A DNA stretch of 56,928 nucleotides from Candidatus Moraniibacteriota bacterium (GCA_018061645.1 JAGOTT010000008.1:1-56928); one strand, 5' to 3'; shown: positions 26,194-34,850, counted from the stretch's first letter. Numbers and translations: made by a program. The notes: generated from the letters alone by a model not told the origin.

Positions 26194-26499
26194 ATGAAAA
26201 AAATAGGGGATATATTCGCATCTATCCAAAAGAAAAGGAAAATAGGATCCATTTCAGATAAAATCGATGAAAAAACCGTATTGTTTCTTATTGAAAAGAT
26301 TATCTTGTCGCAATATGGAATCCGAGGACGGGAAAATATCATTCCGAAGTCATTCAAGGAGAAGAATATATACATTCTTTGTCGGAGTTCCCTTTGGATG
26401 AATGAGTTATGGATGAATAAGGATGTCATCATAAGAAAATTAAATCAGGAATTAGGTGACGGATCCGTTTCCGATATAAGACTAACGGAAATGTTCTGA
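26194..26499 (+). CDS. DUF721/DciA-like protein
   Basis: A 101-residue protein with the DUF721 pattern: an N-terminal helix, a basic DNA-binding stretch and the strand-turn LCRSSLWMNELWMNKDVIIRKLNQELG that matches the family motif of an aromatic-rich strand followed by a helix. DUF721 proteins include DciA, which loads the replicative helicase DnaB in bacteria that lack DnaC and DnaI. Its place 11 bp after dnaN supports such a role, as DciA-like genes often lie near the origin. The assignment rests on pattern and context only. Confidence 0.75.
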   Translation: MKKIGDIFASIQKKRKIGSISDKIDEKTVLFLIEKIILSQYGIRGRENIIPKSFKEKNIYILCRSSLWMNELWMNKDVIIRKLNQELGDGSVSDIRLTEMF

Positions 26500-26505
26500 A
26501 ATAAT

Positions 26506-26537
26506 AAAAAAATCCCATCAAAAACAGGATTTTTTTA
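26506..26537. terminator. Bidirectional terminator between dciA-like gene and PBP1A
   Basis: AAAAAAATCC and GGATTTTTTT form a stem with an 11-nt loop; A- and T-runs on each side let it serve both convergent genes. Confidence 0.85.
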
Positions 26538-26549
26538 TTGATTTCTTTT

Positions 26550-29105
26550 TCAGAAACTCACAACGACATCCTTTTCCGTTTCCTTTTCATTCCCATTCTT
26601 ATCCCGGACTTTTGCGCGAACCGTTACCGATTCACCGTTTTTTTCTGAGGCATCGTATGTTTTTGAGATGGAGTCTCCGGATCCGGAAGCGATCTCATCA
26701 CCATCCACGAAGATTTTCAGATAATCGATCCCATAAGGAGCATCCGCCTCGGCTTCCGCAGAAAAGGATGCGCCGGCGCTCCCTGGAACGGAAAGTGCTA
26801 TTTCCGGGAGATATCCGGAAAAGTCATCTTTTTGACATTTTTCCTCCGGAACTCCCGTGTTTATGGTATCCTTTTTATTTTTATCCTTCTTATACCAATC
26901 TTTCACACCTTCTTCCCAGGTCTTGTATTGGGCGTCGCGATCCGGTTTGTCGGGGGCTGCACCGCGTGGGTCATCGCGAGTGACATAATGAAGGATCTCA
27001 TGGGCTTCGATGAAATCCTTCTTCTTCACATCCTTATCGCGACAGTATTCGTTTGCGAGGCAATATTTATCGTTTTTTCCGGGTATTTCGCATACTTTCA
27101 CATCCTTTTTCTCATCAAGCTTCCCTCCGAGCATCGGTTTTTTCATCCATTCCTCATCTTTCCATCCATCCGGATCATATTTCGGAAATTCTTCTATCGC
27201 CGTATTTTTGAGGGCGAAATCCATGAAGGCGCGCCAAATCGGTGCGGCGACATTCACGCCATCCGCTCCCGTGACCATGGATGTATTATCATTGTTTCCC
27301 GCCCAGACACCGACCGCGAGCGATGGGGTGTGTCCAACCGTCCATCCGTCACGGAACTCGTTCGTGGTACCAGTTTTTGCAGCCATAGGACGGTTATCCG
27401 ACCGGAGCGGGCTGTTCTCACCGAAAACTGGTGCCCGGTAGTCGTTCGTTGACATGACATGGTCGAGCATGGCGACATATTTCTCATCGATGACTCGTTC
27501 CCCGGCATCAGTTTTGAATTCCTCAAGAATCACACCTTTCGCGTCCTCTATCCGAAGAATGGCGGTTTTCTGCCGCTTCACGCCACCCTGGGCAAGCGTC
27601 GAATACGCACTCACATGATCAAGGAGGGTTATCTCGCCGCCACCGAGAACCAGCGAGAGTCCATATCGATCCTCGTCATTCAATCCGGTTATTCCGAGGC
27701 TTTTCGCGAGCGTGATCGCATCCTTCACGCCGACGAGATAGAGTGTCTTCACGGCCGGTATGTTCAGGGATTGCGCGAGTGCCTCCTTCATATGGAGTGG
27801 TCCGCGGAATTTTCCGTCATAATTCTGCGGCTTGTATTCCTTTCCTTCAGCGGTATCGAATTGTGTCTCCACATCATAAAGCATCGTTTCCGGGATATAG
27901 CCCTTCTGGAACGCGGCGAGGTAGACGTATGGCTTGAATGAGGATCCCGGTTGCCGGTCGCGGATCGCGACATTCACCTGGCCGTCGATCTCCTTGTCGA
28001 AATAATCACGGGAACCGACCATGGCGATGATCTGTCCTGTTTTCGGATCCATAGCGACGAGCGCGGCATTTTCCGCGTTCCATTTCTTGTCGTTTTCAAG
28101 CGCTTTTTCCTTAACGATCCGTTCCGCTTCGACCTGCTTGTCCCAGTCGAGTGTCGTGTAGACGCGGAGACCCATTTCTTCGACGGATTCGCCGTATTTT
28201 TCACTCAGGTACTCCTTGATATACATGACGAAGTGTGGCGCGGCGATGATGTGTTTTTGAGGGAGGACTTTCTCGAAAACATCGGTATTCAAGGCTTCAT
28301 TCATTTGTTCCTCGTTGATATACCCGAGCTTCGACATCTGTCGGAGCGCGAACTGGCGTCGTCCGGCGATGGCGTCGCGGTGGGATCCGTATGGGGAATA
28401 ATACGACGGCGCCTGCGGAAGCGAGGCGAGAAGCGCGGCCTCGTCGAGCGAGAGATCCCTCGCGTGTTTCCCGAAGAATGTCTGTGCTGCCGCCTCGATG
28501 CCATATGCATTCGAGCCGTACGGAATCTCATTGAGGTACATCGCGAGGATCTCATCCTTTGAGAATTTCTGTTCGATCTCGATGGAAAGAATAACCTCCT
28601 TCACCTTCCGGAGGAGTGTTTTTTCGTTCGTGAGAAGTGAATTTTTCACGAACTGCTGGGTGATAGTCGAGCCGCCCTGCGCAGCATCACGACTGATGAC
28701 ATCCTTCAATACAGCTCGGATAATCGAGGAAAACTTGATACCGTAATGAGAATAGAAGTCCTGGTCTTCAAGGGAGATCGTTGCGGCACGGACGTTTTTC
28801 GGAATCTCCTCGAAGGGGATAATGGTACGTTTTTCCTCGCCGTGAACCTCGTAGAGGAGGTGTTCACCGGATCGGTCGTAGATTTTCGTTGATTCGGCGA
28901 TGACACGCTTGTTGATTTTTCCAGGGGATGGGAGGTCTTTCGCGACCCACGCGAAGAGCGCGACCGCGGAAACCGTCCCGATGAAAAAGAGTACGAGAAA
29001 GACGCGAAAGAGTATCTTTATCCACTTCCGCGGTTTTTTGAGGGATTTTTTCTCAGTAGGCATCGTCCCGGATCCGTTTTTTGGCTTGAAAAAGAAGATT
29101 CTCAT
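26550..29105 (-). CDS. Penicillin-binding protein 1A (bifunctional)
   Basis: An 851-residue class A penicillin-binding protein that polymerises and crosslinks peptidoglycan. A basic cytoplasmic tail leads to one membrane helix (ILFRVFLVLFFIGTVSAVALFAWV). The GT51 glycosyltransferase domain has LEDQDFYSHYGI (catalytic Glu) and GGSTITQQFVKN. The transpeptidase domain has the nucleophile motif GSSFKPYVYL (SxxK), SLN in ALAQSLNIPAVK and the KTG motif in AAKTGTTNEFRDGW. The last ~150 residues add a Lys/Asp-rich linker and an Ig-like domain (IALSVPGSAGASFSAEAEADAPYGIDYLKIFVDG). I place the start after the upstream hairpin, at MRIFFFKPKNG. It lies downstream of the ATP-grasp operon but behind a hairpin. 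Confidence 0.95.
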   Translation of the reverse strand: MRIFFFKPKNGSGTMPTEKKSLKKPRKWIKILFRVFLVLFFIGTVSAVALFAWVAKDLPSPGKINKRVIAESTKIYDRSGEHLLYEVHGEEKRTIIPFEEIPKNVRAATISLEDQDFYSHYGIKFSSIIRAVLKDVISRDAAQGGSTITQQFVKNSLLTNEKTLLRKVKEVILSIEIEQKFSKDEILAMYLNEIPYGSNAYGIEAAAQTFFGKHARDLSLDEAALLASLPQAPSYYSPYGSHRDAIAGRRQFALRQMSKLGYINEEQMNEALNTDVFEKVLPQKHIIAAPHFVMYIKEYLSEKYGESVEEMGLRVYTTLDWDKQVEAERIVKEKALENDKKWNAENAALVAMDPKTGQIIAMVGSRDYFDKEIDGQVNVAIRDRQPGSSFKPYVYLAAFQKGYIPETMLYDVETQFDTAEGKEYKPQNYDGKFRGPLHMKEALAQSLNIPAVKTLYLVGVKDAITLAKSLGITGLNDEDRYGLSLVLGGGEITLLDHVSAYSTLAQGGVKRQKTAILRIEDAKGVILEEFKTDAGERVIDEKYVAMLDHVMSTNDYRAPVFGENSPLRSDNRPMAAKTGTTNEFRDGWTVGHTPSLAVGVWAGNNDNTSMVTGADGVNVAAPIWRAFMDFALKNTAIEEFPKYDPDGWKDEEWMKKPMLGGKLDEKKDVKVCEIPGKNDKYCLANEYCRDKDVKKKDFIEAHEILHYVTRDDPRGAAPDKPDRDAQYKTWEEGVKDWYKKDKNKKDTINTGVPEEKCQKDDFSGYLPEIALSVPGSAGASFSAEAEADAPYGIDYLKIFVDGDEIASGSGDSISKTYDASEKNGESVTVRAKVRDKNGNEKETEKDVVVSF

Positions 29106-29106
29106 A

Positions 29107-29133
29107 AATAAAATCAGCATTCAGTATGCTGAT
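29107..29133 (-). terminator. Hairpin between the ATP-grasp operon and PBP1A
   Basis: AAAATCAGCAT and ATGCTGATTTT form a perfect 11-bp stem with a 5-nt loop, followed by TATTT on the - strand. It can end the upstream ATP-grasp operon or reduce readthrough into PBP1A. Confidence 0.65.
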
Positions 29134-29171
29134 TTTACACCGAAACAACTGTTTCCTCAAGGGGAAACCGG

Positions 29172-30173
29172 TTATTTTTTCAGTCTTGGGAAGAGTTGTT
29201 TCAGGAGGAGAAAGGCGACATCGGTCCCCTTTCCTTCCGCGAGCGGCTTCTCATTCATGTTGTAGTACGGGTTCGGGTTCAATTCGAGAACGACATAATT
29301 GTCTTTCCTTGCTGGTTTTGATATGTCATCCGCGATCACGTCGATTCCGGTGAATGTGAGGCCGGATATATCGGTCGATTTGATACATATGTCGCGGAAC
29401 GACGGATGCATCGTTTTGGTGACATCGATCGACCGTCCTCCGTCGGACATGTTGAGATTATTTCTGAGTCTGAGAACCTGTTTGTCTGCAAGAACCGAAT
29501 CAAGTGTGAAATTGTTGTCTTTCAATGTCTGCTCAACGACGCTGTCGATCCGAATCTTGAATCCCAGAAGGCGCGTCCTGTTGAATTCGCGTATAAGTTT
29601 CTTGATCGGGGACTTCCCGTCGCCGACGACGCTTGCCGGTATCTTCTCCACACAAGAGACGATATCTCCGTTCAGGACAAGGATCCGATGCTCGCGTCCG
29701 ATGAACATCTCTTCGACGAGTACGGTGTTTTTCTTGAGACCGTGCTCTTTTTTGATTTTTTCAAAATTCGAAAATGCATTCCGGAGGTCGATTTCAGATC
29801 GGATATTCCAGGTCACGCCAAGCGCACGGGAACCGTGTGTCGGTTTGAGAATAAGCGGGAACGGCAATTTGTTTTTCCTGATAAGCTGAAGCGCTCTTTC
29901 AAAGGAATCCGTGACGATGCCACGCGGAGTCCGTACCCCGATTTCGTCGAGGATGATTTTCGTAAGTTCCTTGTCCTTTGTGAAGTTTCCCATCCTTCGC
30001 ATGACCGGAGCGTTGGAGCCCTTCAAAAACGCGACCTCTCCCGCGTGGGAAAGTTTCAGAACACGGTCTTGTCCGGGGACGGTTTCAATTTCTATTCCGC
30101 ATTCGATCGCTCTTTTGAGGAGGGACCGCATCCCGCCATGCTTTGTCCATCCGTGTGCGGATTTCTGATTCAT
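29172..30173 (-). CDS. ATP-grasp ligase (cyanophycin synthetase/RimK-like)
   Basis: A 333-residue ATP-grasp enzyme. The ATP-binding lysines and glycine-rich loop are in PFPLILKPTHGSRALGVTWNI; VLVEEMFIGREHRILVLNGDIV carries the Glu and Arg that grip ATP; YVVLELNPNPYYNMNE holds the Mg-binding Glu and Asn. This combination, with GREHR and a loop of GDGKSPIKKLI, is the pattern of the CphA/glutamate-cysteine ligase branch, which joins an amino acid to a carboxylate. The substrate is unknown. It ends a three-gene operon with another ATP-grasp protein and a 7TM protein; the spacing to the next gene is 10 bp. Confidence 0.85.
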   Translation of the reverse strand: MNQKSAHGWTKHGGMRSLLKRAIECGIEIETVPGQDRVLKLSHAGEVAFLKGSNAPVMRRMGNFTKDKELTKIILDEIGVRTPRGIVTDSFERALQLIRKNKLPFPLILKPTHGSRALGVTWNIRSEIDLRNAFSNFEKIKKEHGLKKNTVLVEEMFIGREHRILVLNGDIVSCVEKIPASVVGDGKSPIKKLIREFNRTRLLGFKIRIDSVVEQTLKDNNFTLDSVLADKQVLRLRNNLNMSDGGRSIDVTKTMHPSFRDICIKSTDISGLTFTGIDVIADDISKPARKDNYVVLELNPNPYYNMNEKPLAEGKGTDVAFLLLKQLFPRLKK

Positions 30174-30183
30174 GATATCGGTA

Positions 30184-31578
30184 TTATTTGCTTACATCCA
30201 CGAGGAATTTCCGGAGGCTTTTCTGTCCTATGATGGCTTTATACTGCATATTCGATCTATCGATCACTGAGACTTTTGCCGGGATTTGAAGTGAGTCCAT
30301 GATGAGCTCTATGCGGACCATGGGTCGGTAGCTTGCTCCGTGGGATGATTTTACCGGTACGGTGTCAGCAAGATTTTCTATACCGGAAAAAAGTTGTTCG
30401 CGCTCGACTTTTGTGAGCTCATTGAGCACGTCTCTCTTCGCGAGTCTCTCTTCGAATATTCTGATCGTTTCATCGAACCCGAGGTCGCGGGCGAGCGCAG
30501 TGTCGATGGAGGTGGAATCGGCACCGGTGTCGATCTTCGCTTCAACTTCGATTTCCTTGCCGTCACGACCGATGAATTTCACCTTCTCGATCGACCCGAT
30601 GACGCGTTTTCCTGAAATCTCCTCGATCTCTTCCTCGATCTCTCCACCGAAGAGTCTCCGCCCGAGGGCGATGCCTCGTTCCTGGGTCTTTATCTTGAGT
30701 CCCTTGATCCGGTCGAGCCTCCCTTTCAGTCCGGCGAGATTTGCGACCTGGATGGAGAGTCCCGGCCGTGCGTTAAGTTCGAGAATCACCGGGCCGCGGT
30801 CACGGTCTATCGCGATGTCGGCGCCGAGGAATCCGAGCCCGGAGACCTCCTGCGCCGCGACAGCGATGCGAAGGATGTCCTTCCAGTAGGGGATCCGGAT
30901 GCCGGAGAGCGCGAGGCGGGTTTTCGGGACGTACTCGATGATATGGGATTTTCCCAAGACGGCGGTCGTCGTCGTGCCGGTCGCCATGTCGATACCGACG
31001 CCGATCGCTCCCTGTTGGAGGTTCGCCTTTCCGTCGGAATCTTTCGTAGGGAGGCGGAGCATCGCCATCACCGGGACCTTGTTCATGACGATGACGCGGA
31101 TATCCGGAATGCCTTTGTAGGCGTATGGCTTGAAGAGTTTGAGGAGCTTGAGCCGTTCCTCGAAAAAGGCGATATCCGGAGTGTTCGTGATGGAAAAGGA
31201 TCCATCGAGGATATTTCGGATGTGTGTCCGGAGATCGTCGATGGTGATGATGGATCCGTTCGCCTTTACCCAAGCGTCATCCCGGTTCTTTTTCCGTCCA
31301 TAGACGACAATGATGCCCTCGCCGCCGAACCCGCGGTTCGGTTTGAGTGCGAAACTCCCCGGGAGCGCGTTCCAATCAAACGCCTCGAGTTCTTCGTGCG
31401 TGCGGATCTTCGCGATGAGTCCCGGAACTGGGAGGTCATTTTTCCGGAGGATCCGCTTCGAAAGAAGTTTGTCGTCCGCGATGTTGCGACCGCGTTTCCG
31501 GTTGAGCGGGCGGATATATTCGAGATTCCGCGCGTTCATGCCGAGAAGCTCGCGGCTTTTTTTGAAGAGTTCGAGCAT
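30184..31578 (-). CDS. Fusion of RimK-like ATP-grasp ligase and RimB-like aspartic protease
   Basis: A 464-residue two-domain protein. Residues 1-~310 are an ATP-grasp domain of the alpha-L-glutamate ligase-like type: LPGSFALKPNRGFGGEGIIVVYG binds ATP, and PVILELNARPGLSIQVANLAGL is the metal-binding end. Residues ~325-464 are a retropepsin-like domain with KFIGRDGKEIEVEAKIDTGADSTSI, the DTGA motif of the RimB/ATP-dependent zinc protease family, and YRPMVRIELIMDSLQIPAKVSVIDRS. In proteobacteria these two functions are usually separate neighbouring genes. The fusion supports direct coupling of ligation and trimming. It is 3 bp from the 7TM gene upstream. Confidence 0.88.
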   Translation of the reverse strand: MLELFKKSRELLGMNARNLEYIRPLNRKRGRNIADDKLLSKRILRKNDLPVPGLIAKIRTHEELEAFDWNALPGSFALKPNRGFGGEGIIVVYGRKKNRDDAWVKANGSIITIDDLRTHIRNILDGSFSITNTPDIAFFEERLKLLKLFKPYAYKGIPDIRVIVMNKVPVMAMLRLPTKDSDGKANLQQGAIGVGIDMATGTTTTAVLGKSHIIEYVPKTRLALSGIRIPYWKDILRIAVAAQEVSGLGFLGADIAIDRDRGPVILELNARPGLSIQVANLAGLKGRLDRIKGLKIKTQERGIALGRRLFGGEIEEEIEEISGKRVIGSIEKVKFIGRDGKEIEVEAKIDTGADSTSIDTALARDLGFDETIRIFEERLAKRDVLNELTKVEREQLFSGIENLADTVPVKSSHGASYRPMVRIELIMDSLQIPAKVSVIDRSNMQYKAIIGQKSLRKFLVDVSK

Positions 31579-31581
31579 ACC

Positions 31582-32238
31582 CTATTTCTCCTTCAAAATC
31601 CGGGCGAAGCGGATATACTCCGTGACACGGAGTCCGGTCCACTTTCCGAGAACCACGTTGAGGGGAATGGTCAGGAGAACGACCCATGGGGCAACGAGTA
31701 CGAGCCGCCACGTCGCCTCCCAGGAGACGAGCGCGTACCCGACAAGCGAGATGGCGAGGGTTTCCAGGGCGAGCACGACCGCTACCCGCGTTCCCTTCTC
31801 GATTTGTACCGCGACGAACTTCTCCGCGAGCGTGATCATGATGAGAAGTGGGAAGATGGAAACGGCGGCGAGCCCCGTCCGCTGGAAGTACCCGCCGAAG
31901 ATGAGAATGGCGAACATTGCAAATGAGATGAGCGAGAGGGTGATGGCGACTCGTGGGAGATACAGGAGGCGGAATCGGCGCAGGGCGTAGCGCGAGAGCA
32001 TGCCGATCAGGATAATGGAGGCGAAGATGGCGATGCCGTATTTGAGCCCCTTCGGATCGAAGGCGAGAAAGGCGAATGTCACGATGGACGGCGTATAGAT
32101 ACCGAACGCCTTGATGCCGATGACCTGGCGGAAAAACGCGACAAGGGTCGCTACGAGCGGAAACATGAGGAGGAGTGCCGCGGTCTGGACCGGGACGCCT
32201 TCACCGGCTGCGAACTGTATGAACGGGTGGTATTCCAT
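31582..32238 (-). CDS. 7TM protein of the transglutaminase-fused 7TM family
   Basis: A 218-residue polytopic membrane protein with seven hydrophobic segments. It matches the C-terminal module of the inactive transglutaminase/7TM proteins: FAAGEGVPVQTAALLLMFPLVATLVAFFRQVIGIKAFGIYTPSI, then FDPKGLKYGIAIF and LLYLPRVAITLSLI. In proteobacteria the 7TM module carries a periplasmic transglutaminase-like domain in front; here that domain is missing. The start is the ATG of MEYHPFIQF. It heads the operon with two ATP-grasp genes, so a membrane-coupled amino-acid ligation step is likely, with unknown product. Confidence 0.82.
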   Translation of the reverse strand: MEYHPFIQFAAGEGVPVQTAALLLMFPLVATLVAFFRQVIGIKAFGIYTPSIVTFAFLAFDPKGLKYGIAIFASIILIGMLSRYALRRFRLLYLPRVAITLSLISFAMFAILIFGGYFQRTGLAAVSIFPLLIMITLAEKFVAVQIEKGTRVAVVLALETLAISLVGYALVSWEATWRLVLVAPWVVLLTIPLNVVLGKWTGLRVTEYIRFARILKEK

Positions 32239-32303
32239 AATATTCCAATAAAAAAATCCCTCCGGATACATTATCTCCCCCTATATGGTATTTCGCAAGA
32301 ATA

Positions 32304-32792
32304 TCAAGACCGGAGGCGGTTCATTTTTCTCGATGACGCGTGGCAGAGAGCGATCGCGAGTGCGTCCGCGGTATCGTCGGGTTTCGGGACGCTCTCGAGA
32401 TGGAGGATGCTCTTCACCATCTGTTGCATCTGATGCTTGTCGGCCTTCCCGTAGCCGGTGAGTGCCTGTTTCACTTGGAGCGGATTATAACTTGCTATAA
32501 TACCACCAAATCTCCTCAATGTCAAGATGATGACACCCCGTGCCTGCGCGACAGTGATAGCCGTCTTCACGTTCGTGGAAAAGAAAAGATCCTCGACGGC
32601 GGATTCCTCCGGCTGGTAGGTTGTAAGGAGCACGGAAAGCTCGTCGGCAAGCTGCAAAAGCCGATCCTCCGGAGAGTCAGTTTTCGGGGTTTGGATGTGT
32701 CCGTAGGCGATGGCGACGGATTTCCCGCCCGTTTCCTCGATGACTCCCCATCCGATCGTCGCTGTTCCCGGATCGATGCCGATGATGCGCAT
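32304..32792 (-). CDS. ruvC: Holliday junction endonuclease RuvC
   Basis: A 162-residue RuvC that cuts Holliday junctions. The catalytic acids are visible: Asp in MRIIGIDPGTATIGWGV, Glu in PEESAVEDLFFSTNVKTAI (the VEDLFF motif), and Asp in KPDDTADALAIALCHA. Length and order are standard. The resolvase works with RuvAB; ruvB lies 5 kb away on the same strand and ruvA is not in the window. It stands alone between the 7TM operon and the TrmB-like gene. Confidence 0.96.
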   Translation of the reverse strand: MRIIGIDPGTATIGWGVIEETGGKSVAIAYGHIQTPKTDSPEDRLLQLADELSVLLTTYQPEESAVEDLFFSTNVKTAITVAQARGVIILTLRRFGGIIASYNPLQVKQALTGYGKADKHQMQQMVKSILHLESVPKPDDTADALAIALCHASSRKMNRLRS

Positions 32793-32835
32793 AGCAATTA
32801 ACAGTCAACAATAAACAAAAAACAGGAAAACCGAT

Positions 32836-33603
32836 TCATTTTTCTCCCATCGCCCACAAGGAATCGAAGAATGTCTGCTGGCTTTGCGCCACTTCCTCAT
32901 TCTTCAGGTCGAATATGATGGGAGGGTTTCCGAAGAAATTGAATGAGATTGAGGATTTCCAGATATTCGTGTCCATGAGGCCGTTTTTCAGTCCGGGAAC
33001 GATGCGATATTCGAAGAGAGGACGCTTCGCTTCGGCGGACTTCATGAGTGATTTTTGCTGGTCCAGCCCTATGATCCGCAGGCGGATTTTCTTCGCGACG
33101 CGCAGTTTCTCGTACGCATCGATCTTGTATTCCATGAGCGCGTAGAAGCGGGTCCAATTGCTCGCGAGTATCGAGAGCGTCGTGCATTCTTCCGCGTCGA
33201 TGAGGTTTTGCATCTCGTGCGCGACAAACGCCCCTTCGCCCTGGAATACCTCGAATTCCTGCTTTTGTCCGGGGAGTGCGAGTGTGGAAAGGTTGCCGAT
33301 AAGCTCCTGCGCGAGCCGCTGCTTTTCGTCGACGAGTGTCTGGAGTCTGCGTGGCGGTTGGGCCGAAAACCGCTTCCGACCGTTGAATACGGCGTGTTTT
33401 GCGAGTCCGGTCGCCTCCAAATCATGGAGGGCGTTGTAGATAATCTGACGATGAAGACCGGTTTCGCGCTCAAGAATAGAAATCCCAGCCTCTTTTTTGG
33501 GGAGGAGCGCCAGATAGACTTCTCCGGAACGTCCGGAAACGCCGAAACTTTCGAGATTCCGAAGGAGGTCTTGCTTTTCTTTTTCGTCAATATTTTTTGA
33601 CAT
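32836..33603 (-). CDS. TrmB-like transcriptional regulator 1
   Basis: A 255-residue regulator with a TrmB-type winged helix at the N-terminus (LRNLESFGVSGRSGEVYLALLPKKEAGISILERETGLHRQIIYNALHDLEATGLAKHA). The C-terminal domain (about 100-255) starts at EFEVFQGEGAFVAHEMQNLI, the region that in TrmB relatives binds ligand, and it ends MGEK. TrmB proteins repress or activate sugar and other genes; CPR genomes have many of this short type. It is divergent from the promoter at 33664 that drives three small genes, and the intergenic inverted repeat over the -35 box of that promoter is a likely binding site. Confidence 0.85.
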   Translation of the reverse strand: MSKNIDEKEKQDLLRNLESFGVSGRSGEVYLALLPKKEAGISILERETGLHRQIIYNALHDLEATGLAKHAVFNGRKRFSAQPPRRLQTLVDEKQRLAQELIGNLSTLALPGQKQEFEVFQGEGAFVAHEMQNLIDAEECTTLSILASNWTRFYALMEYKIDAYEKLRVAKKIRLRIIGLDQQKSLMKSAEAKRPLFEYRIVPGLKNGLMDTNIWKSSISFNFFGNPPIIFDLKNEEVAQSQQTFFDSLWAMGEK

Positions 33604-33652
33604 ACATGTATTATATACCTTTTATAAGAGAAAATAAAGTAAATATACTGTA

Positions 33653-33692
33653 GTCAATAATAGTTGACATAATGTGAAAACGGTGCTATACT
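33653..33692 (+). promoter_or_regulatory. Promoter and candidate operator of the small-gene array
   Basis: TTGACA (33664-33669), a 17-bp spacer and TATACT (33687-33692), preceded by TGC as an extended -10. An inverted repeat GTCAA-N6-TTGAC (33653-33668) covers the -35 box and could bind the divergent TrmB-like protein. Confidence 0.8.
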
Positions 33693-33749
33693 ACGCTGTT
33701 CAAGAATGAGAAAGCGAGGAGAAATCCAAGCAATCGAATTCCTGAAACA

Positions 33750-33820
33750 GTTCTTTGAATCGAATACCGCGAATATTTCGCAACCCGCTTCCGGGGTAGA
33801 TCTGGAACAAGGAGAAGGCA
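33750..33820 (+). other. 5' leader module, copy 1
   Basis: The segment from GTTCTTTGAAT to the ribosome site aaggagaaggca resembles the leader of the second small gene (34572-34634). Both have GTTCTTTGAAT, ACCGCGA, a small CGCGA/TCGC hairpin and a GC-rich stretch before the Shine-Dalgarno. Confidence 0.55.
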
Positions 33821-34213
33821 ATGAGCACCACTTACCGCACATACGCAGCGACCATCCCCCAAGTGTTCTTCGAGGACCCGGGTGTCAAACACCTGCTCGC
33901 CCTCATGAACATGAATAATCGTGGCCTGGCGCAGGTGGATGAATTTGGCGCCCACTTCGAGGTGGAGGAGCTCGACGGGGGACTGAGCTATGAGTTCGAG
34001 TGCGCCAACGACGCCGATGGTCTCATTGAGAGGCTTATCGCCGACAGGAAAATCTGTCTGGTGGATACGGGTCAGGAGTGGAACTCGGGGATGGGCTGCT
34101 ACGAGCAGGACTCGGAGTTTGATCGAGCTATCCTCCTTGACCCGGTCGCGCTCGCAGACAAGATTCCGACCCTGGTGCTCCGGGAAGTCCTTGCCAAAAG
34201 GCTGGCGGAGTAG
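33821..34213 (+). CDS. Acidic protein of unknown function (130 aa)
   Basis: I do not recognise this protein. It is 130 residues, strongly acidic, with no membrane segment. It starts MSTTYRTYAATIPQVFFEDPGV and has the stretch FGAHFEVEELDGGLSYEFEC, suggesting a mixed alpha/beta fold. The ATG is set by a strong ribosome site (aaggagaaggca). It is the first gene after the promoter at 33664 and about 220 bp from the divergent TrmB-like regulator. Higher GC and ordered codon use support a real gene. An earlier in-frame ATG reading at 33707 in another frame overlaps it and was not accepted. Confidence 0.75.
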   Translation: MSTTYRTYAATIPQVFFEDPGVKHLLALMNMNNRGLAQVDEFGAHFEVEELDGGLSYEFECANDADGLIERLIADRKICLVDTGQEWNSGMGCYEQDSEFDRAILLDPVALADKIPTLVLREVLAKRLAE

Positions 34214-34571
34214 CCCGGACCGTTTTGGAGAAAGTTTGCAATGAACAACATTTCTCCCCTTTATTGAAACCTTGAATCTTCGAGGTTTCATAGAGAGTTT
34301 GTCCTTTACGGGTGAATTATCGCAGTGAGTAGCTATCTGAGTGTGATCTTGGCAGGATCATGAAACTCGGACCTACGTCTTCTGTGATTTTTCATTCCAA
34401 CAACTGCATCTCGCCGAGAGTGCGGGGGACTATCGGTACCGAGAGGTCCGAATGCGGTTGTTGCGATGCCCGGGGGATACATCGATGAGAGTACAGGCAC
34501 GCCACGCCCATGACTCATATCCTCCACTTTATTGAGATTTCAATCGTCTGATTGAAGTTTCATAGAGACTC
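34214..34571 (+). other. Non-coding interval with two related hairpins
   Basis: No supported gene lies here; a 42-codon reading at 34360-34488 has no ribosome site. Two hairpins, GAAACCT/AGGTTTC (34266-34289) and GAGATTTCAATC/GATTGAAGTTTC (34534-34561), are each followed by ATAGAGA. They look like two members of one element that separates the cistrons; a third is at 34922. Confidence 0.5.
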
Positions 34572-34634
34572 GTTCTTTGAATACCGCGACATTTGTCGCA
34601 CCGCACCTCGGGTACTGGGGCAAGGAGATGGAAA
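34572..34634 (+). other. 5' leader module, copy 2
   Basis: GTTCTTTGAATACCGCGACATT and the following TGTCGC hairpin half repeat the leader seen before the first gene of the array, ending in the ribosome site aaggagatggaaa. Confidence 0.55.
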
Positions 34635-34850
34635 ATGCCTGGCTATATCGACAAGGATGCAAACGTCGCGGTTGTCGCTCCCGTTTCACCGGCTGACTTG
34701 GCAGCATTCTGCCGCACCGCGATGCAGGAGCTCAGGCCGACTCGCGGAGTGCGTCCGAAGAGAGGTGTACCGTTGAGCGATGAGCGTATCGAAAAGATAT
34801 GCCGCGGCATGGAAACCAACCGACGGATCCTGGAGGAGATGGGAAGATGA
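34635..34850 (+). CDS. Small protein of unknown function (71 aa)
   Basis: I do not recognise this 71-residue protein. It begins MPGYIDKDANVAVVAPVSPA and then has a helical, basic second half with LRPTRGVRPKRGVPLSDERI and RGMETNRRILEEMGR. The pattern of alternating charged and hydrophobic residues suggests helices, perhaps with nucleic-acid contact, but that is a guess. The start is fixed by caaggagatggaaa. It is the second gene of the array and shares its leader module with the first. A short open frame starts at its last codons (34847) but runs into a REP-like sequence and was not called. Confidence 0.65.
   Translation: MPGYIDKDANVAVVAPVSPADLAAFCRTAMQELRPTRGVRPKRGVPLSDERIEKICRGMETNRRILEEMGR

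Noticed and set aside
33707-33918. Open frame starting MRKRGEIQAIEFLKQ in front of the first array gene
   Set aside because: It overlaps the well-supported gene at 33821 in another frame, and its second half is a shadow of that gene.
34360-34488. Short Cys-containing open frame between the first two array genes
   Set aside because: It has no ribosome site and only 42 codons; the Cys content is not arranged as a known motif.
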